Shown: positions 1 through 12,528, counted from the stretch's first letter. The stretch is 64,000 bases of DNA from Hordeum vulgare subsp. vulgare (GCF_904849725.1 NC_058519.1:538106316-538170315); one strand, 5' to 3'. Translations and numbers: made by a program. Notes: generated from the letters alone by a model not told the origin.

Positions 1-3000
1 GTCTGGTAGGGATGAAATCATTGCTCTTGCCTCTATTGTCGTACCTCCTACGGATCCTTTAGAGCAATATCTGCTTGAGCATGAAAATGATATGCATATG
101 GATGAAAGAGATGAGATAGATAAAATTGTTTTAGAACAATATCCTATTCTCAAGAATAATCTGCCTATTGATACGCTTGGGGATCCTCCCCCAACAAAGG
201 GTGATCTTGTGTTCGAGCTAAAACAGTTACCATATACTCTTAAGTATGCCTACCTTGATGAGAAGGAGATATATCATGTTATTATTAGTGCTCACCTCTT
301 GAATCACGAAGAGAAGAAGTTATTAAAAACTTTGAGGAAGCACCGTGCGGCTATTGGATATACTCTTGATGATCTTAAGGGTATTAGTCCCACTCTATGT
401 CAGCACAAGATTAAAACTGATCCTGATTCTAAACCAGCTGGTGATCATCAAAGGAGATTAAATCCTAGGATGAAAGAGGTCGTGAGAAAAGAAATATTAA
501 AGCTTCTAGAAGCAGGAATCATTTATCCTGTTGCTCATAGTGATTGGGTAAGTCCAGTACATTGTGTACCTAAGAAGGGAGGTATCACCGTCGTTCCTAA
601 TGATAAGAATGAACTAATCCCACAGAGGATTATTACTGGCTATAGGATGGTGATACACTTCCGTAAACTGAACAAGGCAACCAGGAAAGACCATTATCCT
701 TTGCCGTTTATCGACCAAATGCTAGAAAGGCTATCTAAACACACACACTTCTGCTTTCTAGACGGTTATTCAGGTTTCTCGCAAATACCTGTTGCACAAT
801 CTGATCAAGAGAAAACCACTTTCACCTGCCCCTTCGGTACCTTTGCTTATAGACGTATGCCTTTTGGCTTATGCAATGCACCTGCCACCTTTCAAAGATG
901 TATGATGGCTATATTTTCTGACTTTTGTGAAAAGATTGTTGAGGTTTTCATGGATGATTTCTCCGTTTACGGTTCTTCCTTTGACGATTGCCTCAGCAAC
1001 CTTGATCGAGTCTTATAGAGATGCAAAGATACCAACCTCGTCTTGAACTGGGAGAAGTGCCACTTCATGGTTAATGAAGGCATCGTCTTAGGACACAAAA
1101 TCTCTGAGAAAGGCATTGAAGTTGATAAGGCTAAGGTTGATGCAATTGAGAAAATGCCTTGCCCCATAGATATCAGAGGTATACGTAGTTTCCTAGGTCA
1201 TGTTGGTTTCTATAGAAGGTTCATCAAAGACTTATCTAAGATTTCTAGGCATCTTACCAACCTCTTGCAGAAGGATGTTCCTTTTGTTTTTGATGAGGAT
1301 TGTGAGGAAGCTTTCGAAATACTTAAGAAGGCCCTAGTGTTCAACCACCTGATTGGAACTTGCCCTTTGAAATCATGTGCGATGCTAGTGATTATGTTGT
1401 TGGTGTTGTTCTAGGACAAAGAGTTGACAAGAAGTTGAATGTTATTCACTACGCTAGTAAAACTCTAGACAGTGCCCAAAGAAACTATGCCACTACGGAA
1501 AAGGAGTTTTTAGCAGTCGTGTTTGCATGTGAAAAGTTCAGATCTTATATAGTTGACTCCAAAGTCACTATTCACTCTGATCATGCTACTATTAAGTACC
1601 TTATGGAGAAGAAGGACGCTAAGCCTAGGCTAATCAGATGGGTTCTTCGGCTACAGGAATTTGATTTGCACGTTGTTGACCGAAAGGGTGCTGATAACCC
1701 TGTAGCAGATAACTTGTCCAGGCTAGAGAATGTCCTTGATGACCCATGACCTATTGATGACAGCTTTCTTGATGAGCAATTAAATGTCATCCGCACTTCA
1801 CATAGTGCACCGTGGTATGCTGATTACGCAAACTATATCGTAGCCAAATACATACCACCCAGTTTCACCTACCACCAAAAGAAGAAATTCTTCTTTGATT
1901 TGAGACACTACTTTTGGGATGATCCTCACCTTTATAATGAAGGAGTAGATGGTGTTATTAGACGTTGTATTCCTGAACATGAACAGGGATAGATCCTGCA
2001 GAAGTGTCATTCCGAAGCCTACGGAGGACACCATGCTGGAGATAGAACTGCTCATAAGGTATTGCAATCAGGTTTCTATTGGCCCACTCTCTTCAAGGAT
2101 GCCCGTGAGTTTGTCTTGTCTTGTGACGAATGCCAAAGAATAGGGAACATCAGTAAACGTCAGGAAATGCCTATGAACTATTCACTTGTCATTGAACCGT
2201 TTGATGTCTGGGGCTTTGATTATATGGGACCCTTCCCGAGTTCCAATGGGTATGCTCACATCTTAGTCGTTGTTGATTATGTCACTAAGTGGGAAGAAGC
2301 TATCCCCACTAGAAATGCTGATCATCACACCTCTATTAAGATGCTTAAAGAAGTCATTTTCCCAAGATTTGGAGTCCCTAGATATTTGAAGACTGATGGC
2401 GGTTCACACTTCATTCATGGTGTTTTCCGCAAGATGCTTGCTAAGTATGATGTCAACCATAGAGTTGCATCTCCTTATCATCCTCAGTCTAGTGGTCAAG
2501 TGGAGTTGAGTAATAGGGAGATCAAATTGATCTTACAAAAGACTGTCAATAGATCTCGAAAGAATTGGTATTGCAAACTTGACGATGCACTGTGGGCTTA
2601 TAGGACTGCTTATAAGAATCCCATGGGCATGTCGCCGTATAAAATGGTTTACGGTAAGGCCTGTCATTTACCTCTTGAGCTGGAACACAAACCTTATTGG
2701 GCAATCAAAGAGCTCAACTTCGATTTCAAACTTGCCGGTGAGAAGCGGTTGTTTGATATCAGCTCATTAGATGAATGGAGGGCCCAGGCATATGAGAATG
2801 CCAAGTTGTTCAAGGAAAAGGTTAAGCGATGGCACGATAAAAGAATACAAAAACGAGAGTTCAATGTAGGTGATTATATCCTGCTACACACTTATCGCTG
2901 AAGATTCTTCGCAGGCAAGCTTCTCTCTAAATGGGAAGGTCCTTACATTGTCGAGGACGTATATCATTCCGGTGCCATCAAAATCAATAACACGGAACGT

Positions 3001-3141
3001 AATTTTCCTAGAGTGGTAAATGGGCAAAGAATCAAGCATTATATCTCTGGCACTCCCATAAATGTTGAGACCAATATCATCAATATCATAACTCCAGAGG
3101 AGTACATAAGGGATGTTTATGAGCCTGTTTCAGACCCTTAA
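1..3141 (+). pseudogene. gypsy pol, copy A: end of protease region, reverse transcriptase, RNase H, integrase (broken)
   Basis: The reading frame enters from the left. The RT shows the fingers/palm blocks and the catalytic motif FMDDFSVYG near 946-972. RNase H follows (CDASDY motif near 1377), then the integrase zinc finger (HH about 2007-2035, CDEC near 2122) and the DDE core (DYMGPF near 2218, TDGGSHF near 2392, E in the GQVELSN motif). Breaks: stop TAG at 1016-1018; a short deletion of about 14-16 nt near 1336 that shifts frame; stops at 1747-1749, 1990-1992 and 2899-2901. The frame ends at TAA 3139-3141. Four stops plus one shift make it inactive. It is a transposon polyprotein, not a host gene. 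Confidence 0.93.
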
Positions 3142-3244
3142 AACGAAGAGGTATGTGTTTAGGTAAGTAATTGGACTCCGAAACTTTTCCAGTAGGAAAT
3201 TTTCTCTGTTTTGGAATTTACGGAAAAATAGAAAAATAATAAGC

Positions 3245-3345
3245 AGTCCGGAGAGCGCACGAGGCGGCCACAAGCTTGGTAGCCGCCGCCTGCCCCCCTG
3301 GCGGCGGCTACAGGGCTTGTGGGCACCTCGTGTGCCTCCCGGACT
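3245..3345 (+). repeat. Long GC-rich hairpin between pol and ORF2, copy A
   Basis: Left arm 3245-3290 and right arm about 3300-3345 are nearly perfect inverted copies over about 46 bp. The outer stem contains AGTCCGG...GCCACAAGC against GCTTGTGGGC...CCGGACT, and the inner stem is TAGCCGCCGCC / GGCGGCGGCTA. The loop is about 9 nt. The arrangement recurs in copy B and in the LTRs with different inner stems that remain paired. Confidence 0.9.
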
Positions 3346-3479
3346 CCGTTTTCTTGCAGAGCACTCCTCCTGGTCTAGAAAAAATCATTATATATACGCC
3401 CGAGGGTTTTGATCTCTGTATCATGCAGTTTTCCTCTGTTTTCGTTTCGAGCCTGTTTCTGTTGCAGATCTAGATCGTC
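3340..3479 (+). promoter_or_regulatory. Putative internal promoter and/or 3' splice site for ORF2, copy A
   Basis: A good TATA box (TATATATA, 3389-3396) lies about 45 bp after the hairpin and about 85 bp before the ORF2 ATG at 3480. A pyrimidine-rich run ending in GTTGCAG (AG at 3466-3467) could be a splice acceptor. Both are conserved in copy B at the same relative places. This fits either an internal promoter or a spliced subgenomic mRNA for ORF2. The sequence does not decide between them. Confidence 0.5.
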
Positions 3480-3998
3480 ATGACTTCCCCAAAAGCTCCT
3501 AAGGACAAGATCTTTGAGAAGGTCATCAATCCCTACCTCACTGAAGCGCTAAAACACCCTCAATCTATTGAGATGCGTGAGGGGATGTTACACATCCGTG
3601 ATGTTGAGGGGCCTAAGAAGACGGGAAGCATGGAGACGAGGCTCGAAGCAATGGAGCAACAAGTCTTCAAGTGCCAAGGGATGGTGGAGCATGGACTCAA
3701 CGTCAACCACATGATGATCACGGAGTTCACCAACAAGCACAAGCTGGATGCCATTGACATTGGGAAGCACCTCTCCAGCCTCTATGATAGGGTTGATCAA
3801 CTCTAGGGCCAGATCTATGACCTGCAGAACCAAAACTGTGAGTATGAGTATAGATTTAAATCAATACGGTTGGCTGTAGATTTGAGGATTCCGGCGACTC
3901 GTTCATCCTGCCATGATGGAGCACCTATGCCATGGAAGACGGAGGATCAAACTGCTTCAACAACTCCACCACCATCACCACCAAAGGAAGACAACTAA
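3480..3998 (+). pseudogene. ORF2 of copy A (extra ORF in env position), one internal stop
   Basis: The ATG at 3480 follows the conserved leader. The frame runs 173 codons to TAA 3996-3998 and is broken only by TAG at 3804-3806. The first 108 residues are hydrophilic and charged, with helical heptad-like stretches (ETRLEAMEQQVFK). The frame after the stop ends in a proline-rich tail with PPPSPPKEDN. It sits where Athila elements carry an env-like ORF, but I see no signal peptide and no membrane segment, so an envelope role is not supported. Copy B's ORF2 shares the tail and flanks but not the N-terminal part. Function unknown. Confidence 0.65.
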
Positions 3999-4946
3999 GC
4001 ATTGGTATGGGCAATCTCCTTGGCTTTTGCCAAGCTTGGGGGAGTTGCCCTGGTATCGTATCACCTTTATATCTTTTGCTTTTACCTTTGTTTTAGTTCT
4101 TTCCTTTTCAGTTTTTATTTCTTCTCTTAGTGGAATAAGTGTTTTGTGTTTAGTTTGAGTCTTTTGCCTTGTGCCTCCCCCGATGTATTCGAGCTTGCGA
4201 GCTATATAATAAAGAGTATCTTAGTCAAGGGCTTTGTTTTGTGCCGTGATCAAAAGTATTAAAAGAACGATAGCATGAAAGATCATGAGATGATCTTATG
4301 GAAAGTTATAGCTTCACATATAACAAGTATGATGATTGAAACTTATTGAGAATACACCAACATAGACCCCAGTCATTGTTGCAATTAATAAGAAGTAATA
4401 AGGAAAGAGAGGTTCATATATAAATATATCATCTTAGGCACTTTTTACAATTGTGAGCACTCACCAAACTATTACATGCTTAGAAGTAGATGTTGGACAA
4501 GGAAGAGAACATAATGAATTGTGTTTGCTTGGTTCCAAAAAATGTTATATGCCTGGAGATCCCTTAGCATGTGACGATTGCTTCCACCTCATATTAGCCA
4601 AAACTCCCGCACCTAGTAGAGATACTACTTGTGCATCCATAAACCTTCAACCCAGTTTTGCCATGAGAGTCCACCATACCTGCCTATGGATTGAATAAGA
4701 TCCCTCAAGTAAGTTTTCATCGGTGCAAGCAATAAAAATTGCTCTCTAATATGTATGATCTATTAGTGTGTGGAAAATAAGCTTTATACGAACCAGTGAT
4801 GAGGAAGACATAAAAGCGACAGACTGCATAATAAAGTTCTTTATCACAGGAGGCAATATAAAGTGACGTTCCTCCGCACTAAGAGGACACGCATCCAAAC
4901 CTCAAAAGTGCATGAAAACCTCTGCTTCCCTCTGCGAAGGGCCTAT
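3999..4946 (+). other. 3' non-coding region of copy A, first part
   Basis: There is no convincing ORF. It aligns along its length with 13082-14029 of copy B. A second copy of the polypurine tract lies at 4032-4045. The stretch ends at CCTAT (4942-4946), the left target-site duplication of the nested LTR. Confidence 0.8.
4032..4045 (+). promoter_or_regulatory. Internal copy of the polypurine tract (copy A)
   Basis: AAGCTTGGGGGAGT, followed by TG, is identical to the polypurine tract next to the 3' LTR (7223-7236). It lies about 35 bp after the ORF2 stop. The same duplication exists in copy B at 13115-13128. Confidence 0.6.
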
Positions 4947-6643
4947 TGATGCCAACTGTTCTTCCCCTTTGCAACGGCACCAGAAGAATGTTGTAAGCAC
5001 TCTCCGGCAATCGAAACTAGAAGAATGTTGTTGACGGCCCACAAGCGCATGGGTCGCAACAGTTTTCGAGGGTAGAGTATTCGACCCAATTTGTTGGTTT
5101 ACCTGACAGGAGGTGAGAGGATACTCTCAAGTATTACCAGTTGAATATGTCAGATTCAACCACACCTGAAAGATTAGTATATGCAAGCACAGTACTAACA
5201 ACAAAGTAATATGATAACGACGGTGTCAGAAACGATCTGTTGACAGCAGACTATCCCTAATGATTGTATCAATGGCGCCAAGTTGCCTCGTTCACGGAAA
5301 TTGTCAGTTCCCGTCAACGACCAGTGAACCAAAATTGTAGAAGGTAGCAGCAGTGTAACGAGCAATAGCAGCGGCAAGGAACAGAAGTAGTGACAGCAGT
5401 AGCAAGTAGCAACAGTAGCAAGCGACAGTAGTAGCAACAGTAGCAGCAGAGCAAGACAAGTAACAGCAGCAGCAAAAGTAGTAGCAGCAGCAGCAGAGCA
5501 AGACAAGTAACAATAGTAGTAGGACAAACTCGTAGGCAATGGGTCGGTGATTTGTTTGGATGATATTCATCATGCAACAGCTATAACACGGAGAGATATG
5601 TGGCTAGCTCCCGTTCGTCAATGTGATGTAGGCATGCATTCCGTGTGTCGTCATACGTGCTCAGGGAAAAGAACTTGCATGACATCTATTGTACATCCCT
5701 CCCGTGGCAGCGGGGTCCAAAAGGAAACTACGGGATATTAAGATTCTCCTTTTAATAAAGAACCGGACCAACGCAATAGCACTTGGTGAACACATGAACT
5801 CCTCAAACTATGGTCATCACCGGGAGTGATTCCGGTTATTGTCACTCCGGGGTTGCCGGATCGTAACACATAGTAGGTAACTACAACTTGCAAGATCAGA
5901 TCTAAAACACACACATATTGGTGACAACATAATAATTTCAGATCTGAAATCATGGCACTCGGGCCCTAGTGACAAGCATTAAGCATGGCAAAGTAGTAGC
6001 AACATCAATCTCATAACATAGTGGATACTAGGGATCAATCCCCATCAAAACTAACTCGATTACATGATAGATCTCATCCTACTCATCACCGCCCAGCGAG
6101 CCTACGAATAGATTACTCACGAACGACGAAGAGCTTCATGGAATTGGAGAGGGAAGCAGGTTGATGATGACGATGGCGACGATTTCCCCTCTCCGTAGCT
6201 CAAGACGGACTCCAGATCTGCCCTCCATATGAAGAACAAGTGGTGGCGGCGCCTCCGTATCGTAAACGCAGCGAAAACTTCTCTTTTTATTTTTTCTGTG
6301 ACGAAAGGGATCTTATAGACCTGAGATTGGGGGCGGCACAGCCGTGTGGACCCCACAAGCCTGCCCACCGCCACCAGGGGGGTGGTGGTGGAGCCAGGGC
6401 TTGTGGCCCACTGGCCCACCCCCTCAGGTGGAACTTGGCGCAGATATTTTTCTTATTTTCCAAAACTGCTCCCCGTAAATTTTCAGGACGTTTGGAGAAC
6501 TTTGATTTCTGCACAAAAATAACACCAAGGCAATTCTGCTGAAAACAGCGTCAGTCCAGGTTAGTTCCATTCAAATCATGCAAATTAGAGTCCAAAACAA
6601 GGGCAAAAGAATTTGGAAAAGTAGATACGATGGAGACGTATCA
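4947..6643 (-). mobile_element. Nested gypsy LTR plus about 85 bp of leader, inserted in copy A
   Basis: Flanked by a perfect 5-bp target duplication CCTAT (4942-4946 and 6644-6648). Copy B has the uninterrupted site with a single CCTAT. Read on the minus strand, an LTR starts TGATACGTCTCC at 6643 and ends near 5032. About 85 bp follow, including a primer-binding-like motif (TGGTGCCGTTGCAAAGGGGAA), before the second duplication. The same LTR family forms the solo LTR at 18313-19752. A TATA-like box (CTATAAG on the minus strand) lies near 6317-6311. An AGC/AGT-rich trinucleotide tract at about 5340-5520 lies inside the LTR. Confidence 0.85.
6349..6409 (-). repeat. LTR hairpin in nested element
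   Basis: Inverted repeat with outer stem CCCCACAAGCC / GGGCTTGTGGCC and inner stem CCACCGCCACC / GGTGGTGGTGG. It is the same outer motif as the other hairpins, with a different, still paired, inner stem. It sits upstream of the element's TATA-like box on the minus strand. Confidence 0.75.
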
Positions 6644-7236
6644 CCTATCTTGTACTTTTACTTTTTGCCCCTGGAAGAGTCATGGTGATCTTCACCAATT
6701 CCTTATTTTGCCTTTGTCTTGGCTACCGTCACATGCTAGGGAAAGATCTATATTCATATATCAACTTGGAGATGAGTACTTATGCTTTATTATTATTGAC
6801 GTTACCCTTGAGGTAAATGGTTGGGAGGCAAAACTATAAGCCCCTATCTTTCTCTGTGTCCAGCTAAAACTTTGATACCATGAGTACCACATGAGTTGTA
6901 ACAATTGTGGAAAACAAAAGAGATGATTGAGTATGTGGGTTTGATTTACAAGCTCTTATTTGACTCTTTCTGATGTTATGATAAATTGCAATTCCTTCAA
7001 TGACTATGGACTGTTGTTGGCTACTTCTCGGTAAGGTTTTTGTTTCATACTTTGCTTTGTGAAGGAATTGTTACTTTCCCATAAGAATCTTTATGATGTA
7101 TTGTTGTTCTATGTGTGATCATGATGCCCTCATGTCCGTATTATGTTTTATCGACACCTTCATCCCTAAACATGTGGACATGTTTATGGATCTTGGTTTT
7201 CGCTTGAGGACAAGCGAGGTCTAAGCTTGGGGGAGT
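6644..7236 (+). other. 3' non-coding region of copy A, second part, with polypurine tract
   Basis: Continues the copy A 3' region after the nested element and aligns with 14026-14620 of copy B. There is no gene. It ends in AAGCTTGGGGGAGT (7223-7236), the polypurine tract that primes plus-strand synthesis at the LTR edge. Confidence 0.85.
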
Positions 7237-8755
7237 TGATACGTCCATTTTGCACCATGCTTTCATGTTGATATTTATCGCTTTATGGACTGTTATATTA
7301 CTTTGTGGTACCTTACTTATGCCTTTTCTCTCTTATTTTGCAACGTTTATTTGAAGAGGGAAAATACCGGCAGCTGGAATTCTGGACTGGAAAAGGAGCA
7401 AGTCTGAGTCCTCTATTCTGCGCAACACCAAATGCCCTGAAAATCAACGTGGAATTTTTTGGGAATATATAAAAAATACTGGGCGAAAGAAGTGCTAGAG
7501 GGGAGTTGTCAGGGGCCCACAAGCCTGGTAGCCGCCGACCCCCTAACGGCGGCTACAGGGCTTGTGGGCGCCCTGGTGGCCCACTGGCCCCCTCTTTTGC
7601 TATATGGAGGGTTTCGTCCGGAAAAAACCCAGGGTGGAGCTTTTTCGTGGATTCTCCGCCACCACGAGGCAGAACTTGAGCAGAACCAATCTAGAGCTCC
7701 GGCAGGACGATCGTGCCGGGGAAACTTCCCTCCCGGAGGGGGAAATCGTCGCCATCGTCATCACCAACACTCCTCTCATCGGAGGGGAGTCATATCCATC
7801 AACATCTTCATCAGCACCATCTCCTGTCCAAAGCCTAGTTCATCTCTTGTAACCAATCTCTGTCTCGCGACTCCGATTGGTACTTGTAAGGTTGCTAGTA
7901 GTGTTGATTACTCTTTGTAGTTGATGCTAGTTGGTTTACTTGGTGGAAGAGTTTATGTTCAGATCCTTGATGCTACTCATTACACCTCTGATCATGATTA
8001 TGATTATGCTTTGTGAGTACATACTTTTGTTCCTGAGGACATGGGATAAGTCTTGCTAATAATAGTCATGTGAATTTGGTATTCGTTTGGTATTTTGATA
8101 TGATGTATGTTGTCTTTTCCTCTGGTGGTGTTATGTGAACATCGACTACATAACACTTCACCATATTTGGGCCTAGAGGAAGGCATTGGGGAGTAGTAAG
8201 TAGATGATGGGTTGCTAGAGTGACAGAAGCTTAAACCCCAGTCTATGCGTTACTTTGTAAGGGGCTGATTTGGATCCACTAGTTTAATGCTATGGTTAGA
8301 CGTTGTCTTAATTCTTCTTTCGTAGTTGCGGATGCTTGCGAGAGGGGTTAATCATAAGTGGGATGCTTGTCCAAGTAAGGGCAGTACCCAAGCGCTGGTC
8401 CACCCACATATCAAACTATCAAAGTAACGAACGCGAATCACATGTACATGATGAAACTAGCATGACAGAAATTCCCGTGTGTCCTCGGGATCGTTTTTCC
8501 TCCTATAAGACTTTGTTCAGGCTTGTCCCTTGCTACAAAAGGGATTCAGCCACTTTGCTGCACCGTTGCTACTCTTGTTACTTTTCACCTGCTTCGTTTC
8601 ACCTCACTACACCATCACTTGTTACCGCTACTTTCAGTGGTTGCAGTTATTATCTTGCTGAAAACTGTTTATCAGAGCCTTCTGCTCCTCGTTGGGTTCG
8701 ACACTCTTACTTATCAAAAGGACTATGATTGATCCCCTATACTTGTGGGTCATCA
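7237..8755 (+). repeat. 3' LTR of Athila copy A
   Basis: 1519 bp, starting TGATACGTCC directly after the polypurine tract and ending GTGGGTCATCA. It aligns end to end with the LTR at 14621-16142. A hairpin lies at 7511-7574 and a TATA-like box (CTATATGG) about 25 bp later near 7599. It is followed immediately by protease-coding sequence of copy B, with no primer-binding site between. Confidence 0.92.
7511..7574 (+). repeat. LTR hairpin, copy A
   Basis: Outer stem GGCCCACAAGCC / GGGCTTGTGGGC and inner stem TAGCCGCCG / CGGCGGCTA around a loop of about 8 nt. The inner stem is the same variant as in the internal hairpin of this element (3245-3345). Confidence 0.88.
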
Positions 8756-11700
8756 CATGCCTGTGGTTTCTGTTAAGATAGGAGATCATTGTTATCATGG
8801 CTTATGTGACGTGGGTGCTAGTGTTAGTGCAATACCTCAATCCTTATACGATGAAATCAAAGATGAGATTGCACCTGTTGAGATAGAGCCTATTGATGTC
8901 ACTATTCAACTTGCCAATAGAGATACTATCTTCCTTGTGGGAATTGTTTGGGATGTTGAAGTCTTGTGTGGTAAAACGAAGTATCCTGCTGATTTCCTCG
9001 TTCTTGCTACCGCACAAAATAGCTTTTGTCCCATCATTTTTTGTAGACCCTTTCTCAATACTGTCAATGCTCATATTGATTGTGAGAAGAAAACTGTCAC
9101 TATTGGCTTTGAAGGTGTATCACATGAGTTCAATTTCTCTAAGTTTGGTAGACAACCTCATGAAAAGGAGTTGCCTAGTAGGGATGAAACTATTGCCTTA
9201 GCCTCTATTGCCGTGCCTCCTACTGATCCCTTAGAGCAATACTTGCTTGAGCATGAAAATGATATGCATATGGATGAAAGGGATGAGATAGATAGAGTTG
9301 TCTTAGAACAATATCCTATCCTTAAGAATAATCTGCCTGTTGAACTGCTTGGGGATCCACCCCCACCAAAGGGTGATCCTGTGTTTGAGCTTAAACAATT
9401 GCCTGATACTCTTAAGTATGCCTACCTTGATGAAAAGGAGATATATCCTGTCATTATTAGTGCTAGCCTCTAAGAGCATGAAGAAAAGAAGTTACTAAAA
9501 ACTCTAAGGAAGCACCGTGCTGCTATTGGATATACTCTTGATGATCTTAAGGGCATTAGTCCTACCCTATGCCAGCACAAGATTAAAACTGATCCTGATT
9601 TCAAACCAGTTGCTGATCATCAAAGGAGATTAAATCCTAAGATGGAAGAAGTAGTGAGAAAAGAAATACTAAAGCTCCTGGAAGCGGGTATTATCTATCC
9701 AGTTGCTCATAGCGATTGGGTGAGTCTGGTGCACTCCGTCCCTATGAAGGGAGGCATTACTGTTGTCCCTAATGATAAGGATGACTTGATCCCACAAAGG
9801 ATTATTACTGGCTATAGGATGGTGATCGATTTTAGGAAATTGAATTAGGCCACTAGGGAAGATCATTACCCTTTGACTTTTATCGACCAAATGCTAGAAA
9901 GGTTGTCTAAACACACACACTTTTGCTTTCTAGACGGTTATTCTAGTTTCTCCCAAATACCAGTTGCACAATGTGATCAGGAGAAAACCACTTTGAACTA
10001 CCCTTTCGGTACCTTTGCTTATAGGCATATGCCTTTTGGCTTATGTAATGCACCTGCCATTTTCAAAGATGTATGATGGCTATATTCTCTGACTTTTGTG
10101 AAAAGATTGTTGAGGTTTTCTTGGATGACTTCTCCGTTTACGGGTCTTCCTTTGATGATTGTCTCAGCAACCTTGATCGAGTCTTGCAGAGATGTAAAGA
10201 CACCAATCTTGTCTTGAATTGGGAGAAGTGCCACCTTATGGTTAATGAAGGCATCGTCTTAGGACATAAAATTTCTTAAAGAGGTATTGAAGTCGATAAG
10301 GCTGAGCTTTATGCAATCGAGAAAATGTCATACCCCACAAATATCAAAGGTATAAGAAGTTTACTTGGTCATGCTGGTTTCTATAGAAGGTTCATTAAAG
10401 ACTTCTCTAATATTTCTAGGCCACTTACAATCTCTTGCAAAAGGATATTCCTTTTGTATTTGACGATGGTTGTGAGGAAGCCTTCGAAATACTTAAGAGG
10501 GCTTTGATAACCGCACCTATTGTTCAGCCACCTTATTGGAACTTGCCTTTTGAGATCATGTGTGACGCTAGTGATTATGCTGTTGGTGTTGTTCTAGGGC
10601 AAAGAGTCGATAAGAAGTTGAATGTTATTCACTATGCTAGTAAAACTCTAGATAGTGCCCAAAGAAACTATGCCACTACGGAAAAGGAGTTCTTAGCAGT
10701 CGTGCTTCCATGTGAAATGTTCAGGTCTTACATAGTTGATTCCAAAGTCACTATTCACACTGATCATGCTGCTATTAAGTACCTCATGGAGAAGATGGAC
10801 GCTAAACCTAGACTTATCACATGGGTTCTCTTGCTACAAGAATTTGATTTGCACGTTGTCGACAGAAAGGGTGCTGATAACCCAGTAGCAGATAACTTGT
10901 CTAGGTTGGAGAACGTTCTTGATGACCCACAACCTATTGATGATAGCTTTCCCGATGAGCAACTGAATGTCATCAATGCTTCACGTAGTGCAACGTGGTA
11001 TGCTGATTATGCAAACTATATCGTTGCCAAATATATACCACCTAGTTTCACGTACCAGCAAAAGAAGAAATTCTTCTTTGACTTGAGACATTACTTTTGG
11101 GATGATCCTCACCTTTATAAGGAAGGAGTAGATGGTGTTATTAGACGTTGTGTACCTGAACATGAACACGGACAGATCCTACAGAAGTGTCACTCCGAGG
11201 CCTACGGAGGACACCATGTGGGAGATAGAACTGCACACAAGGTATTGCAATCAGGTTTCTATTGGCCCACTCTCTTCAAGGATGCCCGTAATTTTGTCTT
11301 GTCTTGTGACGAATGTCAAAGAATAGGTAATATCTGTAAACGTCAGGAAATGCCTATGAGCTATTCACTTTTCATCGAACCATTTGATGTCTGGGGCTTT
11401 GATTATATGGGACCTTTTCCAAAATCCAACGGGTATACTCATATCCTAGTTGTTGTTGATTATGTCACTAAGTGGGTAGAAGCTATCCCCACTAGTAGTG
11501 CTGATCACAAAACCTCTATCAGGATGCTAAAAAAAGTTATATTCCCTTGATTTGGAGTCCCTAGATATCTAATGACCGACGGTGGTTCACACTTCATTCA
11601 TGGTGATTTCCATAAAACGCTTGTTAAGTACGATGTCAACCATAGAATTGCGTCTCCCTACCACCCTCAGTCATGTGGTCAAGTAGAGCTAAGCAACACA

Positions 11701-12378
11701 GAGATTAAACTAATTCTGCAAAAGACTGTTAATAGGTCTGGAAAGAATTGGTCTAAGAAGCTCGATGATGCACTGTGGGCTTATAGAACTGCCTATAAGA
11801 ATCCCATGGGCATGTCTTCGTACAAAATGGTGTATGGGAAAGCATGCTACTTACCTCTTGAGCTAGAACATAAAGCTTATTGGGCAATCAAAGATCTCAA
11901 CTTTGATTTAAAACTTGCCGGTGAGAAGAGGTTATTTGATATTAGCTCGCTTGATGAGTGGAGAACTCAGGCATATGAGAATGCCAAGCTATTCAAAGAG
12001 AAGGTTAAGAGGTGGCATGATAAGAGGATACAAAAGCGTGAGTTCAATGTAGGTGATTATGTCTTGCTATATAACTCTCGTTTAAGATTCTTTGCAGGCA
12101 AGCTTCTCTCTAAATGGGAAGGTCCCCATGTTGTTGAGGAAGTATATCGTTCCGGTGCTATCAAGATCAACAACACTGAAGGTAATTGTCCGAGAGTGGT
12201 AAATGGGCAGAGAATCAAGCATTATATCTCAGGTACTCCCATAAATGTTGAAAGCAATATTATAAATACCATAACTCCGGAAGAATACCTAAGGGATATT
12301 TATCAGCCTGTTTCAGACTCCGAAAACGAAGAGGTATGTGATTCGGTAAGAAAACAGAGTCCAAAACTTTTCCAGTAG
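8756..12378 (+). pseudogene. gypsy pol, copy B: protease, RT, RNase H, integrase (broken)
   Basis: The protease shows DVGASVSAIP near 8814, where the active-site motif is normally D-S/T/L-G-A. RT has FLDDFSVYG near 10120. RNase H has CDASDY near 10561. Integrase has the zinc finger (HH near 11190-11215, CDEC near 11306) and DYMGPF, TDGGSHF and E residues. Breaks: stops at 9471-9473, 9846-9848, 10277-10279 and 11548-11550, and single-base frameshifts near 10065 and 10430. The frame ends at TAG 12376-12378, about 20 codons later than in copy A. The breaks differ from those of copy A, so the two decayed independently. Confidence 0.93.
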
Positions 12379-12427
12379 GAAATTTTCTCTGTTTTGGAAT
12401 ATTTGAAAAAATACAAAAATTGGAAGT

Positions 12428-12528
12428 AGTCAGGAAAGTGTGCGAGGAGGCGACAAGCCTGCACGGCGCGGGCCCACCCCCTGGCCGCGCCGTGAGGGCT
12501 TGTGGCCACCTCGTGCGCCTCCCGGACT
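12428..12528 (+). repeat. Long GC-rich hairpin between pol and ORF2, copy B
   Basis: Counterpart of 3245-3345. The outer stem is again GCACGAGG...GACAAGCC / GGCTTGTGGC...CCTCGTGCGC, but the inner stem is CACGGCGCGG / CCGCGCCGTG instead of TAGCCGCCGCC. Pairing is kept although the bases differ. It matches the inner stem of this element's own LTR hairpin (14888-14966). Confidence 0.9.

Larger units (their letters stand above)
1..8755 (+). mobile_element. Athila-lineage Ty3/gypsy element, copy A (5' part outside window)
   Basis: The order is pol, a non-coding spacer with a large hairpin, an extra ORF, a long 3' non-coding region, a polypurine tract and a 3' LTR. This is the layout of Athila-type gypsy elements, which carry an additional ORF after integrase. 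Copy B (8756-16142) matches it throughout and gives the uninterrupted reference. The element is interrupted at 4947-6643 by a nested LTR. Its gag and 5' LTR are not in the window. The LTR resembles what I remember as Sabrina- or Fatima-type wheat LTRs, but I cannot fix the family. Confidence 0.9.

Noticed and set aside
5195..5577. Long leucine/cysteine-rich minus-strand ORFs
   Set aside because: They are translations of an AGC/AGT trinucleotide-rich tract inside the nested LTR, open in several frames at once.
7459..7920. ORFs of about 100-250 codons in the Athila LTRs (also 14940-15307, 23051-23812)
   Set aside because: They lie in LTR sequence, recur in every LTR copy in shifted frames, and match no domain; the GC-rich hairpin region keeps frames open by composition.
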